Source of the DNA: Mucilaginibacter sp. UR6-11
Lineage (GTDB): Bacteria > Bacteroidota > Bacteroidia > Sphingobacteriales > Sphingobacteriaceae
Assembly (NCBI RefSeq): GCF_020880695.1
Contig: NZ_JAJIWO010000007.1
Location: 124,001 to 188,000, forward strand
DNA: 64,000 nt
Reading direction: 5' to 3'
This document shows, piece after piece, positions 63,104 to 64,000 of this stretch. Made by a program: the position numbers and the translations under genes. Numbering within the stretch: position 1 is the first letter of the stretch; every line of letters begins with the position of its first letter. A model generated the notes under the pieces. The model made no database searches and was not told the origin of the DNA. It saw only the letters and a list, made by a program, of their open reading frames with translations.

Positions 63104-64000
63104 ATGAGAAAAACTATTGTAGCACTGGCGCTTACGGCGTGTGTGGCACTTTCGGCAAACGCACAGGATAAACCAATTACAACTGCCCCGCCGATGGGCT
63201 GGATGAGCTGGTTTCCGTTTATTGACAAGATAGATGAAAAAAAAATAATGGAAGTTGCTGACGCGATGGTAAAAAGCGGCTTGCGGGATGCCGGATATAA
63301 ACTACTGCAACTGGATGATGGCTGGATGGCTGCCAAAAGAGATAAAGAAGCCCGGCAATATGCCGATACAAGCCGATTCCCGCATGGGATGAAGTATCTG
63401 GCCGATTACCTGCATGCACGTGGTTTAAAGATTGGGATATACTCATCTAACGGAATGCAAACCTGCGCTGGGTATCCGGGCAGCTATAATCATGAAGAAC
63501 TGGATGCAAACACTTACGCGGCCTGGGGAATTGATTATTTAAAATATGACGCCTGCGGCGAAAAAGAAAAACACACCGACCGGGAGCTACACACCAGGAT
63601 GAGCAAAGCGTTAAAAGCCACAGGCCGGCCAATTATGTTTGAGATCTGTATTTTCTCAAGCGGGCAAACACACCTGTGGGGTGCGGAAATTGCTGACATG
63701 TGGCGCACCGGCGGGGATATTGTAAAATTTATTGATAAAAATCCCGAAGTGACCTACAAAAACTGGTATGAAAATCTAAACCAGGTAGTAGGTAAAGAAA
63801 ATTATGCCGGCAATGGCCATTGGAACGATCCGGATAACTTAATAGTCGATTATCCACGAAACAACAAACAAACTTACGATGAGCAAAAAGCTCAGTTCAG
63901 CCTATGGAGCATCGTATCGGCACCGTTAACTTTAGGTAATGATGTGCGTAATATGTCTGCCCAAACCAAAGCAATCTTAATGAATAAGGAAATTATTGCG
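63104..64000 (+). CDS. GH27 alpha-galactosidase, 5' part
   Basis: The gene runs off the window end; 299 codons are visible and the frame is open throughout. Signal peptide MRKTIVALALTACVALSANA, then the GH27 barrel: APPMGWMSWFPFIDK, LLQLDDGWM, GLKIGIYSSNGMQTCAGYPG, nucleophile D149 in YLKYDACG, likely acid/base D205 in MWRTGGDI, and NGHWNDPDNL. The enzyme removes terminal alpha-galactose from glycans outside the cytoplasm. The 168-base gap upstream (62936-63103) holds the divergent promoters; TATGTTTA (63043-63050) is a one-mismatch form of the -7 consensus, without a clear TTG partner. Confidence 0.93.
   Translation, partial: MRKTIVALALTACVALSANAQDKPITTAPPMGWMSWFPFIDKIDEKKIMEVADAMVKSGLRDAGYKLLQLDDGWMAAKRDKEARQYADTSRFPHGMKYLADYLHARGLKIGIYSSNGMQTCAGYPGSYNHEELDANTYAAWGIDYLKYDACGEKEKHTDRELHTRMSKALKATGRPIMFEICIFSSGQTHLWGAEIADMWRTGGDIVKFIDKNPEVTYKNWYENLNQVVGKENYAGNGHWNDPDNLIVDYPRNNKQTYDEQKAQFSLWSIVSAPLTLGNDVRNMSAQTKAILMNKEIIA

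Noticed and set aside
63085..63632. Three minus-strand ORFs near the right end
   Set aside because: They are opposite an unbroken GH27 reading frame with signal peptide and catalytic motifs.
1..64000. CRISPR array, prophage or insertion sequence
   Set aside because: No regularly spaced repeats, transposase, integrase or phage structural genes were seen.

Overview
The window looks like a chromosomal segment from a Bacteroidota bacterium of the Sphingobacteriaceae (Mucilaginibacter or Pedobacter type). The reasons are SusC/SusD pairs, ECF sigma/FecR/TonB-receptor modules, PKD-like and DUF4843 lipoproteins, LytTR two-component pairs, orphan FtsX-type permeases and many glycoside hydrolases. Start codons show no Shine-Dalgarno signal, as is usual in this phylum. 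No rRNA, intact tRNA, CRISPR array, insertion sequence or prophage was seen.

Layout. 0-0.75 kb: end of an M16-type peptidase, a 35-residue membrane peptide, a poorly supported ORF and a strong terminator. 0.8-2.6 kb: a LytTR regulator and its LytS-like kinase (minus strand). 2.8-3.9 kb: a DUF4932 metalloprotease gene broken by one extra T in a T8 run. 4.0-4.1 kb: palindromes. 4.3-16.3 kb (minus): an ECF sigma/FecR-controlled SusC/SusD locus with DUF4843 and PKD-like lipoproteins, a TlpA-type thioredoxin and a two-domain trypsin-like protease, best read as a peptide or protein uptake locus. 16.8-21.3 kb (plus, divergent): a second sigma/FecR/STN-receptor module without SusD, followed by a tRNA-Asn-like fragment. 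21.6-26.7 kb (minus): LolA-like protein, two FtsX permeases, an ATPase and an outer-membrane barrel, a candidate envelope lipid or lipoprotein transporter.

26.9-34.9 kb: membrane and stress functions: fatty acid desaturase with an unknown partner, cold shock protein, universal stress protein with a remnant paralogue, P2-type Ca2+-like ATPase, AI-2E transporter and ArsB-like carrier. 35.2-39.8 kb: a GH38-type alpha-mannosidase and a divergent lipase-maturation-factor-like membrane protein. 40.5-47.8 kb (plus): two unknown His-rich membrane proteins, then TonB receptor, YfiR-like periplasmic protein and a CHASE8-like histidine kinase. I regard this as the most interesting part: the receptor/YfiR/kinase trio looks like a trans-envelope relay built like Yfi but with kinase output, and the two upstream proteins have repeated His motifs and a predicted N-terminal His suggestive of copper.

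47.8-55.7 kb (minus): GH30, PxpB, PxpC, PxpA (ATP-dependent 5-oxoprolinase), an Nramp-related carrier lacking the canonical metal motif, and an M1 aminopeptidase, packed as one apparent operon. 55.8-64 kb: orphan FtsX permease, GH172/DUF2961 protein, DUF4395 membrane protein, a six-hairpin glycosidase and the start of a GH27 alpha-galactosidase. With GH30 and GH38 they form a dispersed set of plant-glycan enzymes without a SusC/D pair in view.
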